64,000 bases of DNA from Tillus elongatus. Taxonomy: Eukaryota; Arthropoda; Insecta; Coleoptera; Cleridae. Each line of letters begins with the position of its first letter. Position 1 is the stretch's first letter. The position numbers and the translations under genes were made by a program. This document shows, piece after piece, positions 12,642 through 28,790 of this stretch. Where the stretch lies: positions 176,548,010 through 176,612,009 of the forward strand of contig OZ023264.1 of assembly GCA_964006375.1 (NCBI GenBank), in the 5' to 3' direction. Below the pieces are notes generated by a model. The model saw nothing but the letters and a program-made list of their open reading frames with translations. It did no database searches and was not told where the DNA came from.

Positions 12642-14226
12642 GACTCGATGCTCTCTTCTCTTAATGCCAGGAAAGCCTCTGGCCTTGACGAGACGCCAGC
12701 AATTGTTCTCAAAAATTGCGCACCAGAGCTTGCTCCTGTCCTGACCCGTCTGTTTCAGATATCTTATAATAAAGGCATATTCCCTAGTAACTGGAAAACT
12801 GCTCAAGTACAACCCATCCCCAAGAAAGGATCCAAAGCGCTTCACAGCAACTACAGGCCCATTTCTCTCCTTTCAGTCGTCTCTAAAGTGATGGAAAAGT
12901 ATATAAACACCGAATTACTAAAATTTCTTGAAAAACACAGTCTAATCCACGACAGGCAGTATGGATTCCGTCAGCGCAGATCGACTGCCGACCTCCTTTC
13001 CTTTGTTACCCATTCTTGGAACAAGTCTATGGAACAACACGGTGAATCCCAGATTGTTGCTCTAGACATATCCAAAGCATTTGACCAGGTCTGGCACGCA
13101 GCGCTGCTTAATAAACTTCCGGCCTATGGCCTATCACCAAAACTCTGTATGTGGACAGCAAATTTCCTCTCCAACAGGAGCATATCTGTTGTTGTGGATG
13201 GCCATTCCTCTAAACTGTATCCAATTAATGCAGGAGTTCCTCAAGGTTCAGCTTTAGCCCCTACTTTGTTTCTTCTCCACATCAATGACCTTCTCTCGAG
13301 CACATCCAACCCAGTTCACAGCTACGCGGACGACAGCACCCTCCATTCAAATATACAATATTGTAAGCCTGTCTCTTTAGCCCAATTAGATGAGGATCGC
13401 AGACTCATGGAGGGTTCTGTCTCCGTGGATCTCCAAAAAATATTAGACTGGGGAAGTAGAAATCTTGTACAATTCAACCCCACCAAAACTAAGTCTTGCT
13501 TTCTTTCTCACAAGAGATACACCAGCCCTAGACCCATCACAATGAACAACCAAGTTATTCAAAGTAATGAGTCCTTTTCTCTTGTTGGCATTTCTGTGGA
13601 TCGAAATCTTAATTGGCACCAACATGTCACATCAACTGCAGAAGCGGCTGCTAAGAAATTAGGTTTCCTCTTCCGGGCTCGCAAATACTTTTCACCAGCT
13701 AATCTCTATACCTTATATACTTCACAAATAAGGCCAAACCTCGAATACTGCTCCCACATCTGGGGTGCCGCTACCGCTTCTACACTCGCTATCCTGGACT
13801 CCATTCAAGAGAGAGCTATACGTCTCATCGGTGACCCTACCCTCACCCAAAGGCTGCCATCCCTTGCCCACCGACGTGCCGTTGGTGACCTCTCTCTCTC
13901 TTTTATAGATATCTGCACGGGCACTGCTCAGAGGAGCTTTCCTCCATAGTTCCCCCACCTGCTGCCCCCAACAGATCTACCAGGGGAACAGAGCGAATGC
14001 ACCCTTTTACTGTCCAGGTCACCAGACATAGAACATCTTGTTATGTCCGCTCTTTTGTCCCGAGGACTTCCAAGTTGTGGAATTCCTTGCCGGCACATGT
14101 TTTTCCTTCTCCTCCGAACCTCCAAACCTTCAAGTCCAGAATTAACAAGCTGCCTCTTTCCTCCTTGTCAACACCCACGGTACGATAGTATTTAGGCTGT
14201 AAGCCCTTGTGGTGTGTTGTTGAAAT
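12642..14226 (+). mobile_element. Non-LTR retrotransposon family 1, copy B (longest clean RT frame)
   Basis: A 433-codon open frame at 12648-13949 covers the reverse transcriptase nearly completely. It reads KASGLDETPAIVLK, NYRPISLLSVVSKVMEKY, QYGFRQRRSTADLLSFV, VALDISKAFDQVWHAALL, GVPQGSALAPTLF and SYADDSTLH, where YADD is the catalytic pair, then the thumb. The C-terminal block SFVPRTSKLWNSLPAHVFP continues in another frame, so there is one late frameshift. The 5' side is cut at about 12645. The 3' end is GTTGTTGAAATT followed by a short A-rich tail. No RNase H follows, as in jockey/CR1-type LINEs. Copies A, C, D, E and F share this sequence. Confidence 0.9.
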
Positions 14227-14234
14227 TAAAAAAA

Positions 14235-14470
14235 GGCAGCTATTGTCGTGTGTGTGCTTTTTGACTTCTAAAGCTTCAAAAAAGTCTAGTTTACGTTTGT
14301 CATTACAAAAATGTTGTGGTTGTATGCGGTTATTCACTGTAGGTCTATGTTCGGCATCAATAATATGTTTTGCAAAACATATTACTGATACCGATAATAA
14401 TAGAGAGATATCGATGATAACACTTTCGAAAGAATTCTTCAAATGTGCGCGTACTACTAAAATCAATCTT
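14235..14470 (-). pseudogene. Penelope-like element GIY-YIG endonuclease C-terminal fragment
   Basis: The minus-strand frame reads ICFAKHIIDAEHRPTVNNR, then KRKLDFFEALEVKKH. This resembles the end of Penelope-like elements' GIY-YIG domain (SxxAKHIxxxxH, then KLxxLEALEIxKH). The reverse transcriptase part is missing. It abuts the 3' end of LINE copy B. Similarity is by eye over a short stretch, so confidence is moderate, but it agrees with the hammerhead motifs elsewhere in the window. Confidence 0.55.
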
Positions 14471-14720
14471 CAAGGTCTGTGTAAGTTTTAAGTAGTAACT
14501 TTACTAAGATGCCGTATAATAATAGTGTACAAGTCTTATGAAAATTCGCTACTATAACGCACTTCCTGCGTCCCGAATTTTTATATTTTTAAATATATAG
14601 TCTATGATTCATAGTTTTTTTTCTTCAATAAATGGATCCGTGAAAAACTGCGTATGTACGTAGAAAATCGTTGCATTAACTCTACTAGTTGCATATTTAT
14701 GAAAAACACTCCGAGCGGCT
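14471..14720. other. No gene seen
   Basis: At 14535-14580 there is a degraded HINE hairpin end (ATAACGCACTTCCTGCGTCCC), and otherwise nothing recognisable. The corresponding 5' end is lost. Confidence 0.4.
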
Positions 14721-14850
14721 TTAGTGAATTTTCTTTAAAAAATTCACTAATGAAGAGATCTCGACATTTAAATTTTAAAAAAAATTATTCAAATAAGCGC
14801 TAATTAGGTCCTCTAGAACACATATCCGGGGTCAGTTTCAATTTTCATAT

Positions 14851-14936
<86 letters not shown>

Positions 14937-16095
14937 CGATAACTCGAAAAAAAATATATCTTCGGAAATAACAAAGTTTCTGTCATAAAGAGTATCCTAT
15001 GTACCAAATTTTAGACCTATAGGGTGAAAGGAAAAAAAGTTATAGGCATTTAAAGAAAACAAATTTGGGTGCCTCTGATCATCAGATAAACGCACAAAAG
15101 TAAAATATTTTGTATGGATAACAAAATCCTATGTATGTGACAGACAAAGAATAAGTTTTTTGGCGCAAAAGGGTCAATAAATGCCAGAAAATCTACTTTG
15201 AAAATAACGTTTCCTCTTAAACCGTCAAAGTCGCGAATTGAAACGTCAAAATTGGCAGCTTTTAGGCAAAGAACCTGAATCTAATTTGCCCTATGTAAAA
15301 AAAATGTTGCAAGAAATGTGTTTTATAAGTCCTTATTAAGTTTCAGCTTCAATCGTTATTGTCCCTCATTTTACTAAAATATTTCCAGAAATTTCATTTT
15401 AAGTAGACTCTTTCTCTGATGCTTTGGCGGTAGGTTTAGTTAAGTTTATGCGCTTTGGCGGTAGGTTTAGATAAGTTTATGCGACTTTTGAATTTTAAAA
15501 AGATTTCTTCAAATGAGCGTAAACTAGGCCCCCAAGAATCCATATCCGGGTTTAGTTTCAGCTTTTATCTGTTTACATATATATAGGCTGATGCATTTCT
15601 AGGGTAAACCTCAATATAACTGTTATTATACAAGATACGAGAAAAGTTGTAAACGTTAATTATAGGCTGTCTTGAGCTGCACCTTATAAAATTATTTTGA
15701 CAATCACAGGTGGCCTATAAGTTGTTGGTTATAGCTACAATTTTTTTCGAACACCTGATATATATTGTATTATTGTATTTTTTTAAAATTTTTTTTGTTT
15801 ATAAGAAAAAACTCAAGACGCAGTAAGTGCGTTTGGTAATGAATTTTCATTAAATGCTTTAAATTTCAATAACTCAATAAGGGTTTGTTGGCTGGGAACC
15901 ATTTTTCTCGGAAACATTTTAAGTTTATTTTCGGAAAATTTTTGTACATTTTTAAACAATAAGTTATTTTGATAAAATATGGTACATCGTTTCTACTATA
16001 TAAGCCATACCGGTAACCAGATTGATGCCTGCTTGCATTAGAGAGACGTATTTGCTATTAAAAACATTTTTATGAAAATTCACTGCCATAACGCT
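14721..16095 (+). mobile_element. HINE-like element, copy H4 (long subtype)
   Basis: The 5' palindrome TTAGTGAATTTTCTTT / AAATTCACTAA starts at 14721. The (TA)n tract follows at 14853-14933, then the family body, a second internal head at about 15475-15595, and the subterminal GAAAATTCACTGCCATAACGC at the 3' end. The terminal hairpin is cut off at about 16095. About 150 bp of unrelated sequence (15060-15210) sits inside. A 31-bp tandem duplication, GCGCTTTGGCGGTAGGTTTA and following bases, lies at 15420-15482. Confidence 0.65.
14853..14933. repeat. (TA)n microsatellite in H4
   Basis: This is a pure TA tract at the family's standard internal position. Confidence 0.96.
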
Positions 16096-16629
16096 TTTTC
16101 AGATATCAGATTGTAACACTTTAAAATCTTCACCCTGCAGAAATATATTAAAGCAACATTAAATATTATATTGCCATCCGGCTTACGTCGCTGTGCAAAA
16201 TTTCATCACTTTGCTACGTCGAAAAATTAGTTAAATTAAGGTTGAAAGATTTGGCGCTCCATTGTAAGTTAAAGAAAAGCATGAAAAAAATATTTTTATG
16301 TGCTTATTATACCTGTGTTCTGATTTAAACGGGCGCAGAATAGATATACAGAGTCCAAGTATAACATTTTCAACAATCTTAACTATACCATACTTAGAAA
16401 TAAATTAAACCTCGATAGGTCATTATATTTGGTGTTTCTACCTTTCCATTTGACAAACCTACTTTTTCGTACATGTCTTGTGTGTCAAATTTAATAATTA
16501 GTTTTTAACAAAATATAAAGCAGAATCACCACAAAAATTAGAGTTAGCCACACTTACTGGTGAAGATAACTTCGTTGTCGAAATAGGTAGTATATGATGA
16601 AGAGTTTTATATTGTAATGTACGTATCTT
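16096..16629. other. No gene or recognised repeat
   Basis: The sequence lies between two HINE copies. No supported frame was found. Confidence 0.35.
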
Positions 16630-18048
<1,419 letters not shown>

Positions 18049-18050
18049 TT

Positions 18051-18195
18051 TTTTCTTTAGGGTCGGTCTATTTTCACGACTATAGCAAATCACCGACGCC
18101 CAGTAAGCAGTTTCACCTCACTATCCTGAAATTTTTTGCCGAACTCCTACCTTTCTGTAAGGAGGGTAAGGATTTTTAACGTGTCCAAGATATCT
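18051..18195 (-). mobile_element. tRNA-derived SINE fragment (3' body only)
   Basis: This matches the tail-side part of the SINE seen whole at 52781-53134: GGTCGGTCTATTTTCACG, then CAGTTTCACCTCACTATCCT and CTGTAAGGAGGGTA. The tRNA-like head is missing. It abuts the T-rich 3' end of HINE copy H5. Confidence 0.7.
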
Positions 18196-18703
18196 AATTC
18201 AAATTTTAGAGCCTACTGAGATCAAGCTTGTTTTGAAACAATGCTTACCTTGGTACAAATTATCGACAACCAAAAAATGACGTTAGTAAAATTTTGAAAT
18301 CAATTTTGTTTTGCTCAAATAACAAAGAAAAGTTTATATTTATAAATTTTAACACCAGTATCGGTTAAGCAAATTTTATTAACAAAATTTCGCTCTAAGT
18401 ATGATTAAAGAGAGTTTTTTTTTAATTATCAATAATTGGCTGAAGTAAATTTTTGAGTGGTAATATGTAGATGCGGAAAGCAAGGGGAAACTGCCGCATT
18501 CCACCTTTTCCTAAACAGCAACCATGGCAGAGTAATAGTTTTAACAACAAGGCGATATAGCAACACTACTACTGTCACAGCATAAGAAACAATTTTCTGT
18601 TTATTATGCTGTGCTTTCTCGTTAATTACGAAACATTTCGTATATTATCGGGTTTTTCATTACAACAATTACGTAGGAAAAGTCTTTGAACATAAACATT
18701 TAT
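18196..18703. other. No gene seen
   Basis: AT-rich sequence. No frame or repeat match was found. Confidence 0.3.
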
Positions 18704-18747
18704 AAGTACACTTGGAGACCCTAAATCACCACAACACATATTTTTCA

Positions 18748-18794
18748 GGACCTGACGATCGTTTCACTAACAAAGTTAGTGTCATCAGAGGGTG
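18748..18794 (-). ncRNA. Hammerhead ribozyme candidate with intact core
   Basis: Minus strand: CCCT, CTGATGA (complete conserved box), stem II ACTAAC-TTT-GTTAGT, GAAA, short self-complementary stem III CGATCG, cleavage triplet GTC, then AGG, which pairs with CCU for stem I. All invariant core positions are present. The unusual points are a single unpaired C after the first box and a short stem I. This is the best ribozyme candidate of the window, read by eye without folding software. Confidence 0.6.
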
Positions 18795-18825
18795 AAAAAT
18801 TCTAGAATAAATACATCGATTTTTT

Positions 18826-18872
18826 CATACTGTGAAGACGCTAACTTTGTTAGTGAAACAATCGTCAGGTCC
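18826..18872 (+). ncRNA. Degenerate hammerhead motif, right arm
   Basis: The stem II, GAAAC and CGTCAGGTCC parts are kept, but the first box reads CTGTGAAGA instead of CTGATGA or CTGAAGA, a two-base insertion that should abolish activity. Confidence 0.45.
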
Positions 18873-18918
18873 TTAAAAAGATGTGTTCTGGTGATTTTGA
18901 TTCTCCAAGTGTACTTAT

Positions 18919-19592
18919 CAGTGCTCAACACAGGTTCCAATCTTCACTCAATAAAACATTTATATTCAAAGGGACAAATAGTATAGCAGTGGCACCTGCT
19001 GCTCAGTAGCCACACTAGAACCGCTAAAGCTTACAATTGACTAACTATTTAGTCAATGAGGCAATCCTGCCTATATTTGTAGATAGACAGCGTACGCAAT
19101 CATAGTCAATGTTTGGTGGGCCAAGAAAAGATCCTACAGAAACCACCTTTTTTATTACTTGCCAAGCAAATTTTATTCTGCACGTATTTGTATAATCGCA
19201 AGCAATGTTGACATACCATTGAATAATAAGGCATTTTAAGCAGTTAGGTTACTCAATGAAAACAGTAGTTCAGTTTTTCCAGTACTCTGTAGATCAGATT
19301 CTCTGATACTACCACACAAATGCAATGCTCACTACCACACAAATGCAATGTTGTCATATTTCAGTACTTTTATATTATAGAAATCTGAAAGTAAATGTTG
19401 GAAACGTATGTTAAAGAATAGTTACAAAAATGTCACACATTTTGCAAAAAATCAATCTGAGCTGCGTAACTTAATTATATATTCAATTTTTAAGTCATCA
19501 GGTTATGAATTCTATACTTATCCATTGTTGTACTTCTTTTTTTTGCGACTCTATTTGTACATATAATTTTACAGCAAGTGTTAAATTCTCCT
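18919..19592. other. No gene seen
   Basis: The part nearest the hammerhead repeat may be Penelope-like sequence, but I see no domain. A 26-bp direct duplication (ACTACCACACAAATGCAATG) occurs near 19308-19350. Confidence 0.35.
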
Positions 19593-21873
<2,281 letters not shown>

Positions 21874-22375
21874 TTTTCCATTAGTGTTTATATTCACCAA
21901 CAGAGGACAAAAAGGAACTTGCGCATTAGAAAAATTCTTTGAACCGGCAGCGTCGCACTCTGTTGGTGTACAATACAACAATGCTGCAAATGACCTACGC
22001 GTAAAATACCTACGAGCCGACAGTAATTATTATCGTTTGCCACAACGCCACAACACAACTTTAAAACGAGACATACTGTGAAGGTTAAAATTGTTGTGAT
22101 AATTTTTAAAGGAATGAGTCATTCGGCTTGTAATTAGACTTACGGAAAACATATGTAAAATTTGTAATTCAAACGTCTGTGACAGCTGTCAAACATAGTA
22201 CAATTCGCCAGCGAACGGCAAGGTGGAATTAGAACTATTTCGTACATTGTCGTGGGTCAAGTTGATAACGTTTGCAGATTACATTTCCCAATCTTTTCAT
22301 GAAGACGTTCGCGAATACATCAATAGATTATACGAAGTGTTTGTGGAAATACCGCACAGGCGGTCCTTTTCAATA
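21874..22375 (+). promoter_or_regulatory. Possible promoter and 5' UTR of the ABHD-like exon
   Basis: This is locally less AT-rich than its surroundings, with several CpG-containing stretches (GAACCGGCAGCGTCGCACTC). It lies between the truncated transposon and the exon. No TATA box can be singled out. An in-frame stop at 22196 precedes the exon frame and no ATG lies between it and 22376, so this part is probably untranslated. Confidence 0.25.
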
Positions 22376-22530
22376 ATGTCAACAGCCTTGCTCGCCGTTT
22401 TCGCTGTAATACTATGCATTCTCTTCAGAATATTAAACGTCAACAGCCAACCCCAAAAACCGTCTATACTTTGTGCAGATACTAAATTTTTGGACACAAT
22501 ATTGAAGATCGCACCTCAAATTCAAGAACC
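22376..22530 (+). CDS. Putative first coding exon of an ABHD1/ABHD3-like alpha/beta hydrolase
   Basis: From the ATG at 22376 the exon encodes a membrane-anchor-like stretch (TALLAVFAVILCILFRIL) followed by KPSILCADTKFLDTILKIAP and ending at EP. It is followed by CC|GTAAGTA, a consensus 5' splice donor at 22531. In ABHD1/ABHD3 proteins an N-terminal membrane helix is followed by a short KPxLxxxxxxFxxxLxxxCP-like segment and then YxPTxWCWxGRxQT, where the next exon would begin. The match is short and by eye. The frame stays open upstream as far as 22199, but without an ATG. No second exon is recognisable to 64000, so the gene is either very long or broken. Confidence 0.45.
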
Positions 22531-23445
22531 GTAAGTAAAGGTTTTTGTATTTTGCTTGAGAATATCCAGATGTCATTTATTTTCAAGGTTTAAATTAAAA
22601 TTCGACACTAAGAGTGTGTTTGACAACAAGTGTATAGGGATGAATTAAATATTTTAGAAGGTACCTATGTTTTAATAGGCGAACTTTAAATAAAAGTGAG
22701 ATATATATTACTTTTTCTAGATTAATTTATTTTAAAATACCTTCAAAATCCTTAACCATTTCGTTGTGCAAAAAAATATCTTTGGCTATTAATTTAGAAC
22801 CTATTCTACATTTTTATTAATATCATACAGAAAGTAATCAAAATGCTCACGAATTGTATTTATCGAATACATCTACTTTATTCCTTCAACGAATTAATTA
22901 AGTAATGACTAAATACCTGCATATATTCCTAAAACACCCCCCCCCCCCCGCCCCATTTTTTATAGAAATAGATTTTATTTGAAATTCAATTATCACCTAT
23001 CATTTTATGTTTATTATAGCAATATACTTATTGCTTACTAAAAATATGCGCTGAATTTTGTAATAATTGGGCAATAGTATGTAATTGCTAAGGATGTCTT
23101 GAGAATATAGGCAATAATTACCTATAAATAGGTATTTACTCATGGTTTATAATTGATCATCATTAGTTCTCTAGAAATTGGTTACAAAAATATATTCTTT
23201 GTACAACTATTAATAGAAGCACATACTTCAGATTTCATGGTGACAATGACATCGGGTTGTCTGGCATTTTCTCCAAACTATAATAATTTAGTAGCCGCTT
23301 TGGCAATGCAAAGTTAAATTCGGATATGTGCCAGTGTTTCTTAATTGAATTTAAACAAGGTCGGGCACAACCACTTCCTGGATGGAAAATGGATTTGACA
23401 TCCCGTCTAAATCTGATGAAATTTTTTGTGTGCAAACCCTCCCTT
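22531..23445. other. Possible intron sequence; no gene seen
   Basis: The sequence begins with GTAAGTA. It is AT-rich, with a C11-G-C4 run at about 22938-22954. I looked for a continuation of the hydrolase (a PTxWCWxG block) and saw none. Confidence 0.35.
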
Positions 23446-24135
23446 TTAACCCTTCATCAGTCGCTATGGGTCTGTGAGACCCACGACTTCGTATTTCTTA
23501 TTACAGTATAAAAACAGGTAGAGATAGGGTACTGTGCTTCTAGGACATCTCAAATGGATCCCTTCGGAATGTATTCCCAAAGCTGCATGCACATTGTTAG
23601 TTTTATTCAGGGGCTATTAGGCCGTTTGTGCATCAGCGCCGGGCGTGAGCCTAATAGACCCATAGCGAATGGTCGTGCCACCAGCGCTCAGTTATACGTG
23701 CTTTTTTAACAAGACAGTTTGCATAGCGTTATATCTTTACTGATTAGCTTGCATTATTGGTTTGTGGCTTTTGTGTTGGTGAAGTGCAATTTACATAGTA
23801 GAAAAAAAAAAGAGTAAAAAGGTTTATAGCCTGTACAACCCCGCCGACATAGAAAAGCTGAATCGGTTCACTTTCGTAGACCTCGACGTAAATGCATCGG
23901 TGGAGAATTTGGATGAATTTGACGGATCTGACGAATCTGATGAAGACATCGTCGAGACAAAATCCGTTCATTCCGAAACGGATCATGAAATCGACGAAAC
24001 AGAAGAAGAAGATGAAGATAGCGGAAATCAAGACGATAACTACTACAATGGCAAGTGAAATGCAAATTGTAGCTAAAACACTCAACACATATGCTCAAGA
24101 AATTTTTATAGGCAGAGATGGCACACAATGGAAAA
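23446..24135 (+). mobile_element. piggyBac-like element 2, 5' part only
   Basis: TTAA at 23446 is followed by CCCTTCATCAGTCGC, the start expected of a piggyBac terminal repeat. A subterminal inverted pair CGCTATGGGTCT / AGACCCATAGCG lies at 23460 and 23657. From about 23800 the frame reads ADIEKLNRFTFVDLD, then a long acidic run (EEEDEDSG), and after a stop QEIFIGRDGTQWKK. This is the layout of the acidic N-terminal region and the GxDGTxW block of piggyBac transposases. The element is cut at 24136 by HINE copy H7, and no remainder is found beyond. Confidence 0.7.
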
Positions 24136-24612
<477 letters not shown>

Positions 24613-24989
24613 AAAGTTTAAAATCTCGTTCCCTTTAGTTTCTTCTCTCGCTTTTACGATTCTTCTTAAAGCTAATTCTCATACATGAGGTGAGTCATCT
24701 TGCAACATGGCGAACAACAAATTTCTAGGATAGGCAAAATAGGAATTTCTTTGAATTGTGTTGAGCACAATGACCTTCAGATCTTCTCTCAAGTATAACG
24801 ACCTTTTAATCATATTTAGTAAACGAATAGGGCCATATTTGCATAAATGCTTCGTTTTAATATCAAACCATGTTGGGGCATAAACTTTCATAACAAAATT
24901 AGCCAGTTCTTTTTAATTTTCCGTTCCAACGTAGAGGCGTAAGATTCTGTTAACACACGTGAGCCATCTAGAGTGGGTTAGTTTTCCTG
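24613..24989 (-). pseudogene. Fragment of a repeated arthropod TE-associated protein of unknown function
   Basis: The minus strand reads THSRWLTCVNRILRLYVGTE, a stop, then NFVMKVYAPTWFDIKTKH and NSYFAYPRNLLFAMLQDD. I recognise this as a protein family found in many near-identical copies in arthropod genomes, with the recurring blocks HSRWLTxANRxLRLYV, KVYAPVWFxIK and RNAxFxHPENLLLAM. Its biochemical role is not known to me, and its copy number suggests a mobile element. One internal stop is present and both ends are missing. Confidence 0.5.

Positions 24990-27107
<2,118 letters not shown>

Positions 27108-27190
<83 letters not shown>
27108..27190. repeat. (TA)n microsatellite at the 3' end of LINE copy C
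   Basis: The TA tract joins the 3' terminus of copy C directly to a different LINE fragment. It could be the target site or a slipped tail. Confidence 0.95.
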
Positions 27191-27193
<3 letters not shown>

Positions 27194-27194
27194 A

Positions 27195-27640
27195 CAGTGT
27201 AGGCCGTATAATGTGAATTCGCCCGCCTGATACACGAATTGTTGTACATGGAGCGGTTTTCTTGTTAGGATTTGTTTCGCTTCTAATGTATTGGTCTAAT
27301 GCTTTCTTCATGGTCTTTAGGAGAAAGGATGTGAGGCTAATGGGGCGGTAGGACTTTGTTTCGTCCACAGGGCGTAGTCCTGTTTTTTGTATAAGCACCA
27401 CATTCACCTTTCTAGATACGTGCGGAATATAGCGTAGGATTAAACATGCTCTGAGTATTCGTTCCAGGCGAGGCCTTAATATGTCAAAATCCAGTTGTAG
27501 CAAGGCCGGAACTATGCCGTCTCTGCCAAGGGATTTATAGGGTGTAAAATTCTCTATCGTCCATTTGATTCTGTGCCATATTAAACAGCCTTCTGGCATC
27601 CGTTCTAAGCCGGCCCTGTTCCAGGTTACACCAAGTACTA
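27195..27640 (-). pseudogene. R1/LOA-like LINE reverse transcriptase fragment
   Basis: The minus strand reads SLGRDGIVPALLQ, VNVVLIQKTGLRP, KSYRPISLTSFLLKTMKK and LDQYIR. A frameshift follows to PLHVQQFVYQAGEFTLYGLH (the QxAYQxGxSTExALH region). These are the fingers and palm blocks of R1/LOA/jockey-group polymerases. The catalytic YADD part is missing because the fragment stops at the (TA)n tract. Confidence 0.75.
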
Positions 27641-28029
27641 CGGTAAAGGTCAATATAATTGTTACTATGCAAGTTACGAGAAAAAATTGAGCTGCATCTT
27701 ATAAAATTATTTTGACAATCACAGGGTGGCCCATAAGTCGTTGGTGATACCTACAATTTTCCTTTTCGAACATTCCTTATATTATTGCATTTTTCATCGA
27801 AATATGACGCATGTTTGTAAAAAACAACCGAGACGCAATAAGTGCGTTTTGGTAGCAAATTTTCTTTAAATGCTTCAAATTTCAATAACTCAATTTGCTA
27901 TTAACCTAAGGTTAGTTGGCTGGGAAACCAGTTTTCTCGGAAACATTTTAAGTTTATTTTTGGAAAATTTTTGTACATTTTTAAACAGTAAGTTATTTTA
28001 ATAAAATATGGTATATTGTTGCTACTATA
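27641..28029 (+). mobile_element. HINE-like element H8, left part (split by a transposon)
   Basis: The family's 3'-half body is present (TATTATTTTGACAATCACAGG, then CTATTAACCTAAGG) up to GCTACTATA. There it is interrupted by the DD41D element and resumes at 31621 with TATAGGTTATACCGG. The 5' head and microsatellite are missing. Confidence 0.7.
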
Positions 28030-28150
28030 CATGGTGTTTGGCGAGTCGCGTTCATTAGAAGTTTATGACCTTCTAGTCCGATTTCGAAAGAGAAAATTTG
28101 GGTTCAGCCATAAGCGGCTATGTGGAAGCAAAGTAAATTACTTTTAAGCA

Positions 28151-28183
28151 CATGGTACTTCCGGTTATACCGGAAGTACCATG
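28151..28183. repeat. Perfect palindrome inside the left terminal inverted repeat
   Basis: CATGGTACTTCCGGT and ACCGGAAGTACCATG are separated by TAT. The same hairpin lies at 31467-31499 in the right arm. It could be a transposase-binding or structural element; this is inference. Confidence 0.85.
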
Positions 28184-28790
28184 TACTATCGTTATTTTAA
28201 ATGGAACACCCTATATATTATTGCAGTTTTAGATTCCGCATCGAATTTCAGAATAAATTTTATAAAGGCACCATATGTCAAAAATGTGACGTTTTCAAGT
28301 TATTTCGATTTTTTCGAAAATTTTAAAAATGTCACTACCATGTTTGATAAGACATATCTCCGCTATTAGACAAGATCGGAGATTCTACCTTAGCGAGTGA
28401 GCTAAAAAAGCTTAGTTCGAAGGATGCGGTGGATAATATCTTTAACAACTTATACATAGCGTTCTATACTAAGCGTCCAACTTGAACAATTTCTTTCATT
28501 CATAACTTGATAATTTTAAATAGAACACCCTATATTTTTTTACTTCATCTTATTTCTCACTTAAATCTCTTTGAAAATTGTTAACACATCCCTATACCTA
28601 TCTCTTACCATTTCTGAGATATGTTGATTTTTCTGTTATATCTTGGTGCAGACATCAGATATCTGGTCATACGTAGTTGCCTTTGAGTAAAAATGTCAAA
28701 AACAGGGTGAAATTCAACTGACACTTCCTAGGCGATTTCATTGTTGCATGCTTGTTAATTTTTTGTTACCAGAAGTGCTAAAATATTATG

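Larger units (their letters stand above)
18704..18918. mobile_element. Penelope-like inverted repeat carrying hammerhead ribozymes
   Basis: Arms 18704-18783 and 18838-18918 are inverted copies of about 80 bp; the outer ends are AGTACACTTGGAGA and TCTCCAAGTGTACT. Each contains CTAACTTTGTTAG followed by GTGAAAC and CGTCAGGTCC. A hammerhead in each arm of an inverted pair is the pattern described for Penelope-like retroelements. The downstream AGTGCTCAACACAGGTTCC may belong to the same element. No coding part remains. Confidence 0.6.

Noticed and set aside
22223..22375. Extension of the ABHD-like exon upstream to a GTG codon
   Set aside because: The frame stays open upstream of 22376 to a stop at 22196 but contains no ATG, and eukaryotic initiation at GTG is improbable. 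I used the ATG at 22376.
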